A stretch of 64,000 nt of DNA, taken from positions 1,612,001 through 1,676,000 of the forward strand of contig CM045762.1 in the NCBI GenBank assembly GCA_025200525.1. Direction: 5' to 3'. How positions within the stretch are numbered: position 1 is the stretch's first letter; every line of letters begins with the position of its first letter. The notes under the pieces were generated by a model. That model saw only the letters and a list, made by a program, of their open reading frames with translations. It was not told the DNA's origin and searched no databases. Positions 1 through 11,700 of the stretch are shown here, piece after piece. A program made the translations under genes and the position numbers. Source of the stretch: Camellia lanceoleosa (lineage: Eukaryota; Streptophyta; Magnoliopsida; Ericales; Theaceae).

Positions 1-181
1 CTCCCGAAATATCCCTGATGCCCCAGGATATGTTGAAGATATCCTGACAAATTGAACAGTCAGAAGCAAGAATCTGGCCGGCCAGGTATTTTTGGCCAAG
101 GTGGCCGGCCACCCACCCACCATGGCCGGCCACCCACCTCCCATGGCCGGCCAGCCACCTCAAAAAACCAACTTCAAAATT

Positions 182-446
182 TCTGGCCGACCACCATACA
201 AGAGTGTCCTTCCATGTGTAGAATAAGGCCCTGTGGTCGGAATTTGGCAACACTGAACCAGGAGTCACAACATAGAGCTTGAAGGAGAGGCCCAAAAATG
301 AAAGGCACAATTTCTGGCCGACCACCATACCAAAGTGTCCTCCCATGTGTGTAGAATAAGGCCCCAGGGTCGGAATTTGGCAACATTGAACCAAGAGCCA
401 CAACATAGAGCTTGAAGGAGAGGCCCAAAAATGAAACTCACAGTTT
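182..446. repeat. Two 131-133-bp direct repeats
   Basis: Units starting TCTGGCCGACCA begin at 182, 313 and 446. The first two are nearly the same along their length; the third diverges after the first part. They contain no plausible coding sequence and belong to the LTR of the nested giant-family copy. GGCCGGCC palindromes occur several times just before them (about 75-155). Confidence 0.75.
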
Positions 447-636
447 CTGGCCGACCAGTAGTTGGTAGGGTCCTCCCAGGTGTCCTGATCACAAATATGT
501 AACTTTGGTTGGAAGAAAATACCCCCAAGGTGTTCAACATTGGCCCGGAAGTGAGCAAAACGGGCTCCGGAGGAGCGAAACTGGTTATCTGGGATAATTG
601 CTGGCCTCCCACCCCCCAGTGATCTTCCTGGTGTTG

Positions 637-1110
637 AAACAGAGGTACCTGCCAAGTTTGAACAAAAACTAATGAGAAATGAACGTCGGCCAAAACCGAG
701 CAAATCGATCCCGAAAATGGGTCAAAGGTGCCGAAGTGATGTTCGGCAACAAGTGGGTATCCGCGACCCCTGTCCTCTGGAATGACAAAACAGAGGTACC
801 GCCAAAACCGGAGAAGATGGATGTGAAATGAATGCTCGGGACCAAAACCGCCGGTTTGGGGTCCCAAAACCGCTATGAGCACCGAAGTGGCATACGGCCA
901 CGGCGGGCATCGGGGCCCCAGGTTCCTCGAAATATTAAAATGAGGTCTCCGCCAAAACCGGAGAAGGCCGATGAAATGAATGCTCGGGACCAAAACCGCC
1001 GGTTGGGGTCCCGAAATGGGTCGCCGCACCGGTGGTGTTCGGCCGCGGGCATCAGGGCCCCAAAGGTCCCCTAACACTAAAACAGAGGCACATGCAAAAA
1101 AACCGGAGAA
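637..1110. repeat. Diverged repeats of about 140-155 bp
   Basis: A segment with CAGAGG, GCCAAAACCGG and GACCAAAACCG-type blocks recurs at about 637, 790, 942 and 1083, with substantial divergence between copies. It is GC-rich LTR sequence next to the terminal block that ends at 1453. No coding function is supported. Confidence 0.6.
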
Positions 1111-4100
1111 CTCGGAGATGGTTGGGCGGTCCCGAGCCGAGGCACGCGGCCTGACGGCTCGAAAACCGGGTACCGGGCTCCGAAATGGGCAGAATGGCCT
1201 ACGGCCACGAAATGCAGCTCACGGCCACCGGGAGATAGTCTACAGGACCACTCCCTTCCCTCGGGAAAGAAAACAGAGAAAACCGAGCCTGGTTCGCAAA
1301 CCGAGACAAGGTAGAGAAAAGGGTTCGGGAGTCCGGAGGCAGGGCGCACGGCCGCGACTCTGAAACTCTTGAACAAGCACATGATGCAACATCACCGAGC
1401 ACTCAACCGGTGACGTCTGAGTCTTAAGGTCGGTCAAAAATGGGGTGTCTACAGTTTCCGATTTGCTGCAACAGAGAGCAAGAAAGGGGCATGGCAAAGT
1501 ATTTTCAACATATGTGTGCATGACCACTCTCCCCATTATTGCACAAGCTCCAGAGAGTGTAGTCCTCGATCCTCGTGCCACCAATCACACATCTCAATGC
1601 ATGGTGGCCGAGGAGTTGGATTGCACGACTCGATGTAAAATGAATGCACATATAAACACAACAAGGCCTAAACTCCATCATGGGTAATCCGGAATGTCAG
1701 CGACCGAGAATCGAGGCACGTTTTGTCACTTGGAGTACGAAACGTCCCTCGTTTCCCGTGTTTGGACTAAACCCTATTCCAAACGGAATGCAATATACAT
1801 GGCATACACAATACGACTAGCATGCAACCCTAAACGCAATGCAACATAACCACGCTAGCATACGAGGGATGATATGCAAACATGCAACTAGCATACACAA
1901 TGCTATGAACTAAGAATGGCATACTCAATGCACGTGAACTATATGGCATATGCAATGCACATACGAAGATGGACATGCACGAAGACATGAACAAGGCATA
2001 CACAATGCGACGATCAAGCATGCGACAACATGGATATGGCATACATAATGCAAGATGGACTTAAACTAAAATGAATGGGCCTCAGCTACACTCAAATCAG
2101 TGGCCAAACATGATGAAAATGAAGCAACAACACACATGCAAACATACACAAATGCAAGGGACCAAACCTAAGGCACAAAGTGCATCTCCACCAAAGCATG
2201 GTAAGCATGAAATATGGCATACAATCACATATTTTCCAGCTCTGAAATGACATGCAAGATGGTCCCGAATCATGCAAGATGGTCCCGAATCATGCAAACA
2301 CCTCACACAATACATGCTAGATGACCCAGATACCGAAGCTAGTGAAGTGGATTACACTATAGGCATGCAAAACAATACTCAAATGGCCAAACCAGCCCCA
2401 AACAGTCCCTATGCAGGCCAAAACAGTAGCAAATATAGACTAAAATGATAGCTCGCAAAGCATGGAAATAAAGCTCATGCAATGGTCCAAAAATGAGGTA
2501 TTCATGCATAACTCTCAAACACATTTAAAGAGTGGAAAACATGAGAATATGGCATACATATAAGCTCTAAAATATGATTCACAATGATTCCAAAACATGG
2601 AAACACCTCAAAATACGCATGCAATAGGCTTCAAAACTTAAAGCTAGGAAAGGGTATTGAACTACAACCATGCATAATGAACATCATTCGACCATGAGGC
2701 CCAAAAAAAGAGCTAAGGCAGTCCAAAACATGCACAAAATCAGTTTAAGACATGGCCAAAAAGTGCTAGAATCAAGGGCCAAAATAGCATGCAATGTAAG
2801 CCAGTAAAGAGGATTTGCACTACAAGCATGTGAGGCAATCAAGAGGCCACTAAACCAGCAAAATTCAGAGGTATGACATGCCAAATAAAGCCCAAAAACC
2901 CACTGAAACATGGTTAATGCATGCAAGAATGAGATGCTCCTTTGATAGGCTATGAAGAGAGTTATTCTACACATGCAAGATGGACAGCCAATATGGAAAA
3001 ACAAGCTCTGGAAAGAGCCTATGCAGGTCCTAAAATTCACCAAAAATGGCCTGAAATATGGCTTGGAAGCATGCAAATAAGGGCTCATTTGTTAGGCCAA
3101 ATATGCTAGAAATCAAAACAAGGAGAGAGAGGGTCACCCCTCTCTGATTTTGGCTCTCAAAAATACATAATAACCTCTAAAAATCAGCTGGATTTCAGTG
3201 GTCAAAAGGGAAAACAAAGCTCAAAACAAAGGCCTTAATGCATGGCTCAAAACAAGGTGAAATGAAGCATGCGAGGGGGTAGATGACCTCCAAAAGAAAA
3301 ATAATCTTAAACAAACATGTTAAGGACCTCAAAATAAGACTTTTTTCAGTTTAAACCAAAGCTCAAAAATGCTTGCAAGTATGGCTAAAAGATGGAGCAA
3401 AATAAAACTCAAAAAAGAGAATAGGGTGTTACCCTTGTAGCTCAGCAACTCCAGCAGCTTATGGACCAAAAATGCAGCTCCTTAGGACCTCTCAAGACCC
3501 TCCAAGAAGGTTAGCTTGGTGTTGGAGGTGTTAGGCTAAGAGGTAGTGCGCAAAGGGGCAAGAACTTAGCACTTTTGAACACAAAATATAGAGACAATGG
3601 GAAGATGTATGTGTGTATGCTTCAACCAAATTCAGAACCCTTGCAAAGGAAGAGGAGGCCTTCCTTTATAGACAAGAGGGACTAAAGCTTCTTCAAGAAG
3701 CTTAAAACCAAGGTGGAAGATCCTTCATACACGTGTATGGAGGATCCAGTCTGTGCCTCCCAGTTGGCATAGCTAGAATCAACTCACTGAGACAAGACTG
3801 GGGGAGGTAGGCCGACCAGTTCAGGTGGTCGGCCGACCAGTTCAAAAGGGTCAACTCAAAGAAAGGTGGTCGGCCAGCCCATTTGGTGGTCTCCCAACTG
3901 AATGCAAGCTAGTGGTGTGGTGGGAGACCAGCAATTGTGGCCCAAAAATGAAGGAGACCAGTTACCTGACAAGAAAATCGGCCAGCGGGGGAAAAGTGGT
4001 CTCCAAGGAGAAAAGGTGGTCTTCCACCCTTGTACCACCTCCCAAACAATGAAAACAAGGTCCATGCCAAAAATGAACCAAGACGGACGCAAAACGAGGG

Positions 4101-4170
4101 TTCGGGGGTCAAAACGCGCAGTCGGGTGCCCCGAAAATAGGCTATTAAGCATCGAAAGTGGCGTGCAACC

Positions 4171-6096
4171 ACAAATGTAACGCCCTCAAAAATAAACCCA
4201 TAATACATAATATTAACATGCAGAATTTTAAGGAAATAAAGTATCTTATTCCATTCATCAGAGTACCATGAAATAAAAACATCATAATAACTGCCCTATG
4301 GGCTTACATCTTGCCAAGCCAACACTTGGACACAATTCCATGAGTTCTAACTCAAAAACAAATAAAGCCCTAGGCTTGAAAGTTTACAAGTTGTTCAAAT
4401 AAAACAAATAAAATAAAGCAAGTCTTCGAGTCCAAATCCTCACAAGCTAAGTCCTTGGAGGTAGTGAACCACCTGAACCTGAAAATGAAGTTCCCATATA
4501 GGGTGAGCCACAGCCCAGTAGAGAAATACTAAACCAAGCATATGAATTAACTAAAGCATTAGCATTCGATACATGGTTAGCACAAGATAATCAATTTCCA
4601 ATTTCATGACACGAATGTCTACATTGTCTATGACATATTGTCTATGACACCTTTCACTTCCCAATATTTATTCAACTTTCCAATTATATCATTATGGCTC
4701 AGAACCTGGCCAACTATAATAGTGATCCAGATATCACAATAATAAATGAGACTAAAGCTCAAATCATCACACTTCCATACTTCCAACTGATACACATTAT
4801 AATGATGTATCATATCAACCACAAATAGCAATATTGCTATTATCAATAAGCACACATATGAGTGATGCTACTGGAGTCCATCCCCTATCTCCTCCCAACA
4901 AATCCGGTTTAGAGGTACATCCCCTATCTTCCCCTAAACCGTGGAGTTCATCCCCTATCTCCTCCAAACAACATTCATATGCAATGAAACACACAAAAAC
5001 AACATTCAATACAAGTAATGTTCTGTATTAATTCAACAGTCAATGTAAGTGACTTAATTCCAGTTATACCTAAGCCACATGCAAGGTCTACAACAATCAC
5101 GACTATCCTCCACCGATAGCCCAAAACAGTTATTTCTAAACAAGAAATAAATACAATAATGAATGTAAAAATCAACATTCTCATAGGTAAGTATTTAAAT
5201 TACCCAACTATATCATTAATCTCATAATTTCCCCAACTTCATGAATTAAACCCAATTCCACATTTTTCCCATAAATTAATTATACAAATTAATCTAAGCC
5301 AAAACCCTAAGGTTTCTCCCAAAATTGCCAAACTATTCCCACATACCAAAATACCAACACTTAGGATTAAAGCATATAAATGGAGTAGGAAATCCCTACC
5401 AAGCAAGAACCCAAAAGAAGAAGACGGATATGATAGCCCAAACTCTAAAGTGCTCCAAATCAACAACTCAGATTAAATGGAAGCCCTCGACCCACTCTAC
5501 CTTTTTTTAATGAAGAAACTAGGGTAGAAACACACTCTAGATAGATCAATCCTAGGAGAGAAGGTGAGTTGGGAGAGAGAATTCAATCTAGGGTTTGAAT
5601 CTGAAAAAAGATGAAAATCGCTTAAAATCGCTAAACACGATTTGCATCAGTGCCTCGGCCGAAGCGCTAAACCCGCCGAAGTGATGCACACTCTCAAGAC
5701 TTTCGCGATACAGTTCTCCTGCTCGAAGCGTCAACTCCGCCGAAGCGGCACACAACTCACGCCGAAGCGGCCAAACTCCCGCCGGCGCCCAACCTCGCAC
5801 AAGAAATACTGGATGGGTGTTTTTCCCGCTCAAGCGCCAAAACCCGCTCGAGCGGACAAGCAACAACAAGTCTCGCCGAAAGGCCAAACTCCACGCTCGA
5901 GCGGACAAGCCAAAATCTGGGCAACTAGTTTTGGTTCCTAAGCTCAACCAAACTGTTCCAAACCCGCCCAACACATCCTATAACTCCAAATAAGAAAATA
6001 TAGGACGACAACAACCATTACACAAAGATAGAATCTACGGAACCTAAGTCCGGATACAAACATCGAATGGGAAAAGACCGGGGTCGCTATAACAAA
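4171..6096. mobile_element. Solo LTR (Ty3/gypsy-like) with ACAAA target duplication
   Basis: The LTR runs 4176-6091, begins TGTAACGCCC and ends GGGTCGCTATA, an imperfect inverted pair. ACAAA flanks it at 4171-4175 and 6092-6096. The equivalent site in the right LTR (about 19817) is uninterrupted, which confirms a clean insertion. There is no internal region, so it is a solo LTR produced by recombination. The usual CA end is TA here, probably a point change. Inside are three CATCCCCTATCT-type repeats around an inverted GGTTTAG/CTAAACC pair (4877-4965) and a GC-rich block (5645-5930). Confidence 0.82.
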
Positions 6097-6292
6097 GGTT
6101 GTCTCTCGGGCCAGAGTGTCCCTCTAGAGAGAGGAAACAAGGTGTGTGCCAAAAATCAGGGCAAATGGAGAAAGTTAAGGGCCCGAATCGAGGCAAGACA
6201 AATGACAAATTCAAAATCTAAATCGGTCTCTAACGAGAACAGTGGTCTGCAACCACGAAAAGTAGCCTATGGCCACTGAGAGATGATCTACG

Positions 6293-6684
6293 AGACCTCT
6301 CCCTCCCTTTAGGAAGAGAAAACAGAACCTAGTTCACAAACCGAGGCAAAGCACAAAAGAGTCCCGAAGTCTAGAGGCAAGGTTTCTCGAGACTCAGAAT
6401 CTCGTAATCCAGCACAACATGCACAATCACTGAGCGCTCAATCGATGACGTATGAGTCTTAAGGTCGGTCAAAAATGGGGTGTCTACACCTTTCCTTTTC
6501 TTCGGAAAGAGAAAACAAGACCTAGTCCGCAAACCGAGTCGAAGCACAAAAGGTTCCAAGGCTTGGAGGCAAGGCTCTCAGCCGAGAACTCCAAAACCTC
6601 GGGATAAGGACAACATGAGCCATCACCGAGCGCTCAATCGATGACGTCTGAGTCTTAAGGTCGGTCAAAAATGGGGTGTCTACA
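6293..6684. repeat. Tandem duplication of the LTR terminal block (about 196 bp x 2)
   Basis: Two adjacent copies each run from an AGACC/AAAACAGAACC-type start to GGTCGGTCAAAAATGGGG and the terminus GTGTCTACA, at 6488 and 6684. The right LTR has only one such block (about 20030-20227). The duplication therefore arose in this LTR after or during integration. Confidence 0.78.
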
Positions 6685-6697
6685 GTTGCCCCTCTTT
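6685..6697 (-). promoter_or_regulatory. Polypurine tract of the giant element
   Basis: Read on the minus strand the sequence is AAAGAGGGGCAAC directly before the LTR start TGTAGACACCCC at 6684. A purine-rich tract next to the 3' LTR primes plus-strand DNA synthesis in LTR retrotransposons. Its position supports the minus orientation. Confidence 0.7.
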
Positions 6698-7309
6698 GAT
6701 AGAACTCGAAAGTCATAAGTGACGGGAGTGAATGTCAAAGCCTAGAGACGACCCATTTTTGACAAGGCCGAAGACTTAGACAAACATGCAAGATAACAAA
6801 GAGATGTGGCCTCAGGCAGGGGCAAAATGCAAAGGGGTATGCACAAAGCCGAACATAACTTATGACCATGCAAAGCACGCTATAATGAAGCAAATATACA
6901 CAATAAATGCAACAGTTTTAAACAGGCGAACACAAATCTAACTTCATTACATGTAGAAAGGATGTAAGAGAATTATACAATTCTCGCTACATCTCACGTG
7001 GAGAATACAATACCTGTCCAGTTCGTCTGGTCGTGCCAGCTTCAAATGAACCGTACATACAGTATCATGCCTGAAAGAGAAGAGAAACTTAACAGGTACA
7101 ACATCGTTACAAACATGCATAGCAATGCAAGTGAAAAGTGCGTGACAACGCAAGTGAGGGGGGTGCATTACAATGCGGGTGGAAGGGGTGCATATCAATG
7201 CAACCTAAGTGTGTGCATAACAATGCGATTCGAAACAAGCATAACAATGCAAGGAGAGTATACGCAACAATGCAATGCACTAACAAGTACGGGTAAGGTG
7301 TGCGCAAAA

Positions 7310-7610
7310 TAGCGCGAATGATGTAGTGCGCAAAATAGCGCGAATGATGCAATGCACAAAACAGTGCGTGTGGAAGGGATGCATATCAATGCCCAAAATG
7401 GTGCGATGAGGTGCGCAAGATAGCGCGATAAAATGCATGCAAAATGCAAGTAATGTCCACAAAACAGTGCGATGAGGTGCGCAAGATAGCGCGATAAAAT
7501 GCATGCAAAATGCAAGTAATGGTCACAGCGCAAAATAGCGCGATGCACAAAATAGTGCGATAAAATGCATGCAAAATGCAAAATGCAATGCACTGCACTA
7601 ACAGGTGCAT
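7310..7610. repeat. Short-period repeats with GCGC and TGCATGCA motifs
   Basis: GTGCGCAAAATAGCGCGA-like units recur at 7310-7350, and a 66-bp unit starting TGCGATGAGGTGCGC is repeated at about 7402 and 7468, followed by degenerate copies to 7610. Open frames here are only the repeat being read without stops. It lies in the non-coding interior of the giant element. Confidence 0.75.
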
Positions 7611-7679
7611 GTATGCTGTGGGGGACAAACTCCAACCATGCTGGAATCATGAGAGGAGGAAAAACAAACAATCAGGTGC

Positions 7680-8115
7680 ATACATAACGCAACCTGGGAC
7701 AAATTCCAAACACGTTGAAATCGTGTGAGGAAGAGAGACACTCAAACCACGTTGAAATCGTGAGAGGAGGTCCAAAACAATTCCAAACACACTGAAATCG
7801 TGTGAGGAAGGAACAAACTCTAACCACACTGAAATCGTGAGAAGAGGTCAACAAAACAATTCCAAACACGCTGAAATCGTGTGAGGAAGGAACAAACTCT
7901 AACCACGCTGAAATCGTGAGAAGAGGTCAACAAAACAATTCCAAACATGCTGAAATTGTGTGAGAAAATGAACACTCAAACCACGCTGCAATCGTGAGAG
8001 GAGGTCCAAAAACAACCCGCCCAAGCGCATACACGACGCAACCTGAGACAAATTCCAAACACGCTGAAATCATGTGAGGAAGAACCAAACTCTAACCAAG
8101 CTGAAATCATGAGAA
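7680..8115. repeat. About 79-bp tandem repeats with CACGCTGAAATCGTG cores
   Basis: Each unit holds two versions of CACG-CTGAAAT-CGTG, a short inverted repeat (CACG/CGTG), separated by GAGGAAGGAACAAACTC-like and GAGAAGAGGTCAAC-like spacers. The clearest full units start near 7782 and 7861. About five units, the outer ones degenerate, fill the interval. Confidence 0.78.
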
Positions 8116-8124
8116 GAGGGAAAG

Positions 8125-8325
8125 AGGGAGAAACATAGGGACGTATCCCCGTGTTTCGAAATGGTACGAGCATTGGAACGTATTTCAAATGCTCTAAACC
8201 AAAGAGGGAGAAACATAGGGACGTATCCCCGTGTTTCGAAATGGAGAAAAAACATAGGGACGTATCCCCGTGTTTCGAAAAGAATGAGAGACAAAGGGAC
8301 GTATCCCCGTGTTTCAAAAAGAAGG
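8125..8325. repeat. Repeats of GGGACGTATCCCCGTGTTTC
   Basis: The 20-bp core occurs four times (about 8138, 8219, 8257 and 8298) with variable spacers made of AAACATA and AAAGAGGGAG blocks. Each core contains the near-palindrome GGGACGTATCCC. It follows directly on the 79-bp array in the giant element's interior. Confidence 0.8.
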
Positions 8326-8382
8326 GGGGCGTGCATAACAATGCAACAAGAGGAAGGGCACACCTCCCAACGTATCACACGC

Positions 8383-9152
8383 GAGAGAGGAAAGAGAAAA
8401 CCTCTCAGTGCAGCACACGCTAGAGAGAAAAAGGAGAACCTCTTAGCGTAGCACACGCTAGAGAGGAAAGAGAAAACCTCTCAGTGTAGCACACGCGAAA
8501 GAAGAAAAGGAAAACCTCTTAGCGTAGCACACGCTAGAGAGGAAAGAGAAAACCTCTTAGCGTAGCACACGCTAGAGAGGAAAGAGAAAACCTCTCAGCG
8601 TAGCACACGCTAGAGAGGAAAGGGAAAACCTCTCAGCGTAGCACACGCGAGAGAAAAAAAGGAGAACCTCTTAGTGTAGCACACGCTAGAGAGGAAAGGG
8701 AGAACCTCTCAGCGTAGCACACGTGAGAGAGGAAAAGGAAAACCTTTTAGCGTAGCACACGCTAGAGAGGAAAGGGAGAACCTCTGAGCGTAGCACACGC
8801 TAGAGAGGAAAGGGAGAACCTCTCAGCGTAGCACACGCTAGAGAGGAAAGAGAAAACCTCTCAGCGTAGTACACGCTAGAGAGGAAAGGGAGAACCTCTC
8901 AGCGTAGCACACGCGAGAGAGGAAAAGGAAAACCTCTTAGCGTAGCACATGCTAGAGAGGAAAGAGAAAACCTCTTAGCATAGCACACGCTAGAGAGGAA
9001 AGAGAAAACCTCTTACCATAGCACACGCTAGAGAGAAAAGGGAGAACCTCTCAGCGTAGCACACGCTAGAGAGGAAAGAGAAAACCTCTTACCATAGCAC
9101 ACGCTAGAGAGAAAAGGGAGAACCTCTCAGCGTAGCACACGCTAGAGAGGAA
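8383..9152. repeat. 38-bp tandem array, about 20 copies
   Basis: The unit is about 38 bp and consists of AGCGTAGCACACGCT followed by AGAGAGGAAAGAGAAAACCTCTC. Both halves are inverted repeats: AGCGT/ACGCT around AGCAC, and GAGAGG/CCTCTC around a purine loop. Copies differ by a few substitutions (CTCTC or CTCTT, ACGCT or ACGCG). There are no unique spacers, so it is a simple tandem array in non-coding retrotransposon DNA. Confidence 0.88.
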
Positions 9153-10076
9153 AATGACTGTACAAGAAAGCGCAGTCATCCAAACGCGTGTCGAATGCGA
9201 GAGGAGAAAGGTATCCAAACGCACGCCAAACGCGAGAGGGAGAAGGTATCAGTGAAACTGAACCGGAACTTGCTTGAATGAACAGTACATACAATACTAT
9301 GCATGAATGAGAAAGAAATTTGATAGGTAAAAATGCAACATAATGCATGATGTTTAAGGAATGCTATAAACAAACAAAGTGGCGCTTCAGCAGGCATCTC
9401 ACGGGATGAGTGGCGATAAACCGCTCTACTCTGATGGGGATCCCCCCCTCGTGTTCCTCGAACACTTATCTTCAACTCACAGTACAAAGACGCTGAAATG
9501 CTGACAAGGAACAATATCTACTGGGGAAACCACGAATGCCACTTTTCTTCTTGATCATATTCATAACTTTCCCTAGGAACTCATTACAAACACAGCCAAG
9601 ATGCCTCCGACAGGGAATGGTACTCAGGAAGAGCACATCTGATTGCCATTCTGGCTTTGAAACAATCAACACAGTATTCTGTTCACTCTGAACACATAGC
9701 TCATACAGCACACTGCACATTCTGAACACACAGCCCGTAACACTGTACTTTGTTTTTCCAGTACACAGCTCATTCCGAACATATGGGATATAGTGACAGA
9801 ACTTTGCAGAAGTTGAAACAAGCTCAGGCGCTCCAAATTTTCCTTCTTTTCTTTTGCTTTGCAGCCTGGAACTTTCATAGCTTCAGATGGGTCCTGGGTT
9901 TTACTGTTCTCATATGACCTAGGTTGAACCCTGCGGTTTTACGAAAGAACAAATTATGTTTTGCACAAATGTGGAGAATGGCACGGCACTTTGAGCACAA
10001 AACGATTTTTTGAAAGTGAAATGAGAAAAGGGTTCTCAACCGGGTATTGAGCCTACAACTGACCACAGCCAAAACA

Positions 10077-10205
10077 ACTCAACAACGGAAAACAAAAGGT
10101 AAAACAACCTAAACACCACTCAACAAAGGAAAAACAAGGTAAAACAACCTAAACACAACTCAACAAAGGAAAAACAAGGTAAAACAACCTAAACACATCT
10201 ATTGA
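10077..10205. repeat. 42-bp tandem repeat, three copies
   Basis: The unit CAACTCAACAAAGGAAAAAC plus AAGGTAAAACAACCTAAACA is present three times with few changes (the first copy has AACGGAAAACAAAAGG). It lies in the interior of the giant element and has no coding content. Confidence 0.82.
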
Positions 10206-11534
10206 CACTCAAATGACTCAAAACAATAATCGAAACACACAAACACAACACTCAGCTGTGTTATAAAGACAAGAGACCTCTCGGTGCACGAGGAGCCAGT
10301 TTCTCCGAGTATTGTTTCCCACCCTTTCTCACTTGTGATTCTCACATCAGTCGGCCCTCAAGCTCTGTTTTTCTGAAAAACCCTTTCTCCTCACTTTTTC
10401 TCTCAGCGCACATCTCTCTATTTTTCAATCTCTCATTTTTTTTTATCCCTCCCTTGGGTGGTTGATGGATAAGTAGGAAGTTGTGGGCTCTTGCCCCTGA
10501 TATTCTACCATATTCTTGTTCTTGTTCACAACAGTGAATTTCTCCCACAGAGAGGTTGCGCTACAATTGGGTGTGTAGCAAATCTGCAACTGACATCGGT
10601 TGACGATACTCTGTTGGGGAGTTTGGACGTGATCAGATCTATCTAGATGAGGAAGTGAAATATCTTGATCCATTCTAGTTCGTGCTTTGCACTTGGCTTG
10701 ATACCTCGCTGCTTAGAGGATGTGAGAGCTTTCTGCCCTTTTGCGGTTAGCTTCAGTGGTACCCTTTTCCGGCAGGTATGAGTGCCCTTCTTGGTGAGTA
10801 TGTTGGCAATGGGGAAAAGACAGAAAACCTGGCTCAACTGTGCCCCTAGTTCATCATTTCGACCATTTTTTGTTTTTGGCTTTCTACTAAAACAATTTTG
10901 ACCAAAATGAGAGTTACATTAACATGCTTGTTCGATTTTCTGATTTGGAATCATGCAAGTCAGGTTATGAGCACTGAAAATTTTCCTTTTTTTGAGTCCA
11001 AGAAATGGTCCAGTTTTGGAAAAATGGAGTAATTTTCGAGAAAAAATTAGTCAGTTTCATTAAAAATTCTCAAAACTGTTTTTACAAATGGCCATTGCTC
11101 AACGAGCGCAGAATTTACTCTTGAGATACACAACCTCAGATTCAAAAATAATGAAAAATTGCTCTTTGTCTGAACGGCACTGCATGGCAACTGAAAGTTG
11201 CCCCTAGTCTGAATAGCACCGCAGCACTGCACGGCAACGGAAAGTTGCCCCTAGTCTGAATAGCGCCGTAGCACATGGCAACCAGTCCTCACAGTGACAA
11301 TTACAACCAAATTCTCGGATACAGAGAAGACAAAGACTAGAACCGTCACATGGACATAGTCGAATTTGAAGTGTTTTACGGCTGAACTTCAGAATAAAGT
11401 TGCCTACGTATCCCAAAGATGGGAATCAAGCCTTACGTAGTTCGGGGTTAAGGTACACTCATGTATTAACCCTCACCTTTTACGCTCTAACTTTTGCCAA
11501 GGCCGCCCTTCCGGGTTTTCAACCTTGCGTACTG

Positions 11535-11700
11535 TGTTCTTCTCTTCTTTTCATTTCATTTCTTTTCTTTTTCTTTTCTTTTTCATCTCTTTTTTTTTTC
11601 TTTTTCATTCTTTGCATTTTTTCTTTTCTTTTCTCTTTTATTCTTTGCATTTTTCTTTTTTTTTTTTTTTTGTTCTTTTTCTTCTTTTTCTTGCTCTAAC
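11535..11700. repeat. Long polypyrimidine tract (T/C only, about 160 bp)
   Basis: The plus strand is almost pure T with C and a few TTGCATTT breaks, so the element's sense (minus) strand is A/G-rich. Phenylalanine-rich open frames here come from the composition. It lies between the gag remnant and the polypurine tract, where pol would be expected in an autonomous relative. Confidence 0.8.

Larger units (their letters stand above)
1..1453 (-). mobile_element. LTR fragment of a second giant-family element, nested in the left LTR
   Basis: The segment ends at 1453 with the family's LTR terminus GGGGTGTCTACA, preceded by the same GTCTTAAGGTCGGTC block found at 6684 and 20227. Immediately to the right (1454 on), the sequence matches the middle of the right-hand LTR (about 16275 on), not internal DNA. 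The simplest reading is a related element inserted in minus orientation into the left LTR of the giant element, with most of it lying left of the window. The candidate target duplication GTTTC (1454-1458) cannot be confirmed because the other end is missing. The GC-rich content is tandem repeats; open frames here are repeat artefacts. Confidence 0.6.
1454..6684 (-). repeat. 3' LTR of the giant element, truncated and interrupted
   Basis: 1454-4170 is collinear with about 16275-19816 of the right LTR, and 6092-6684 with 19817-20227; shared blocks include GGCATGGCAAAG-like, CAATGCAACA-like and GTGTCCCTCTAGAGAGAGG sequence. The outer part equivalent to 14759-16270 is missing because a related LTR is inserted at 1453. 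A solo LTR of another family occupies 4176-6091. The terminal block is duplicated (6293-6488 and 6489-6684). Confidence 0.8.

Noticed and set aside
265..1380. Long open frames on both strands in the first 1.4 kb
   Set aside because: They are produced by GC-rich tandem repeats inside an LTR; no start context, domain or codon pattern supports a gene.
5588..5974. Open frames on both strands inside the first solo LTR
   Set aside because: The interval is bounded by an LTR with a target duplication, and frames follow the GC-rich repeat block.
7195..7671. Cys/His-rich open frames resembling zinc-finger or membrane proteins
   Set aside because: They are readings of the TGCGCAAAATAG and ATGCATGCA repeats; shifted frames give equally long products.
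8383..9152. Regular 38-bp repeats resembling a CRISPR array
   Set aside because: Units are contiguous with no unique spacers, and the setting is a plant retrotransposon.
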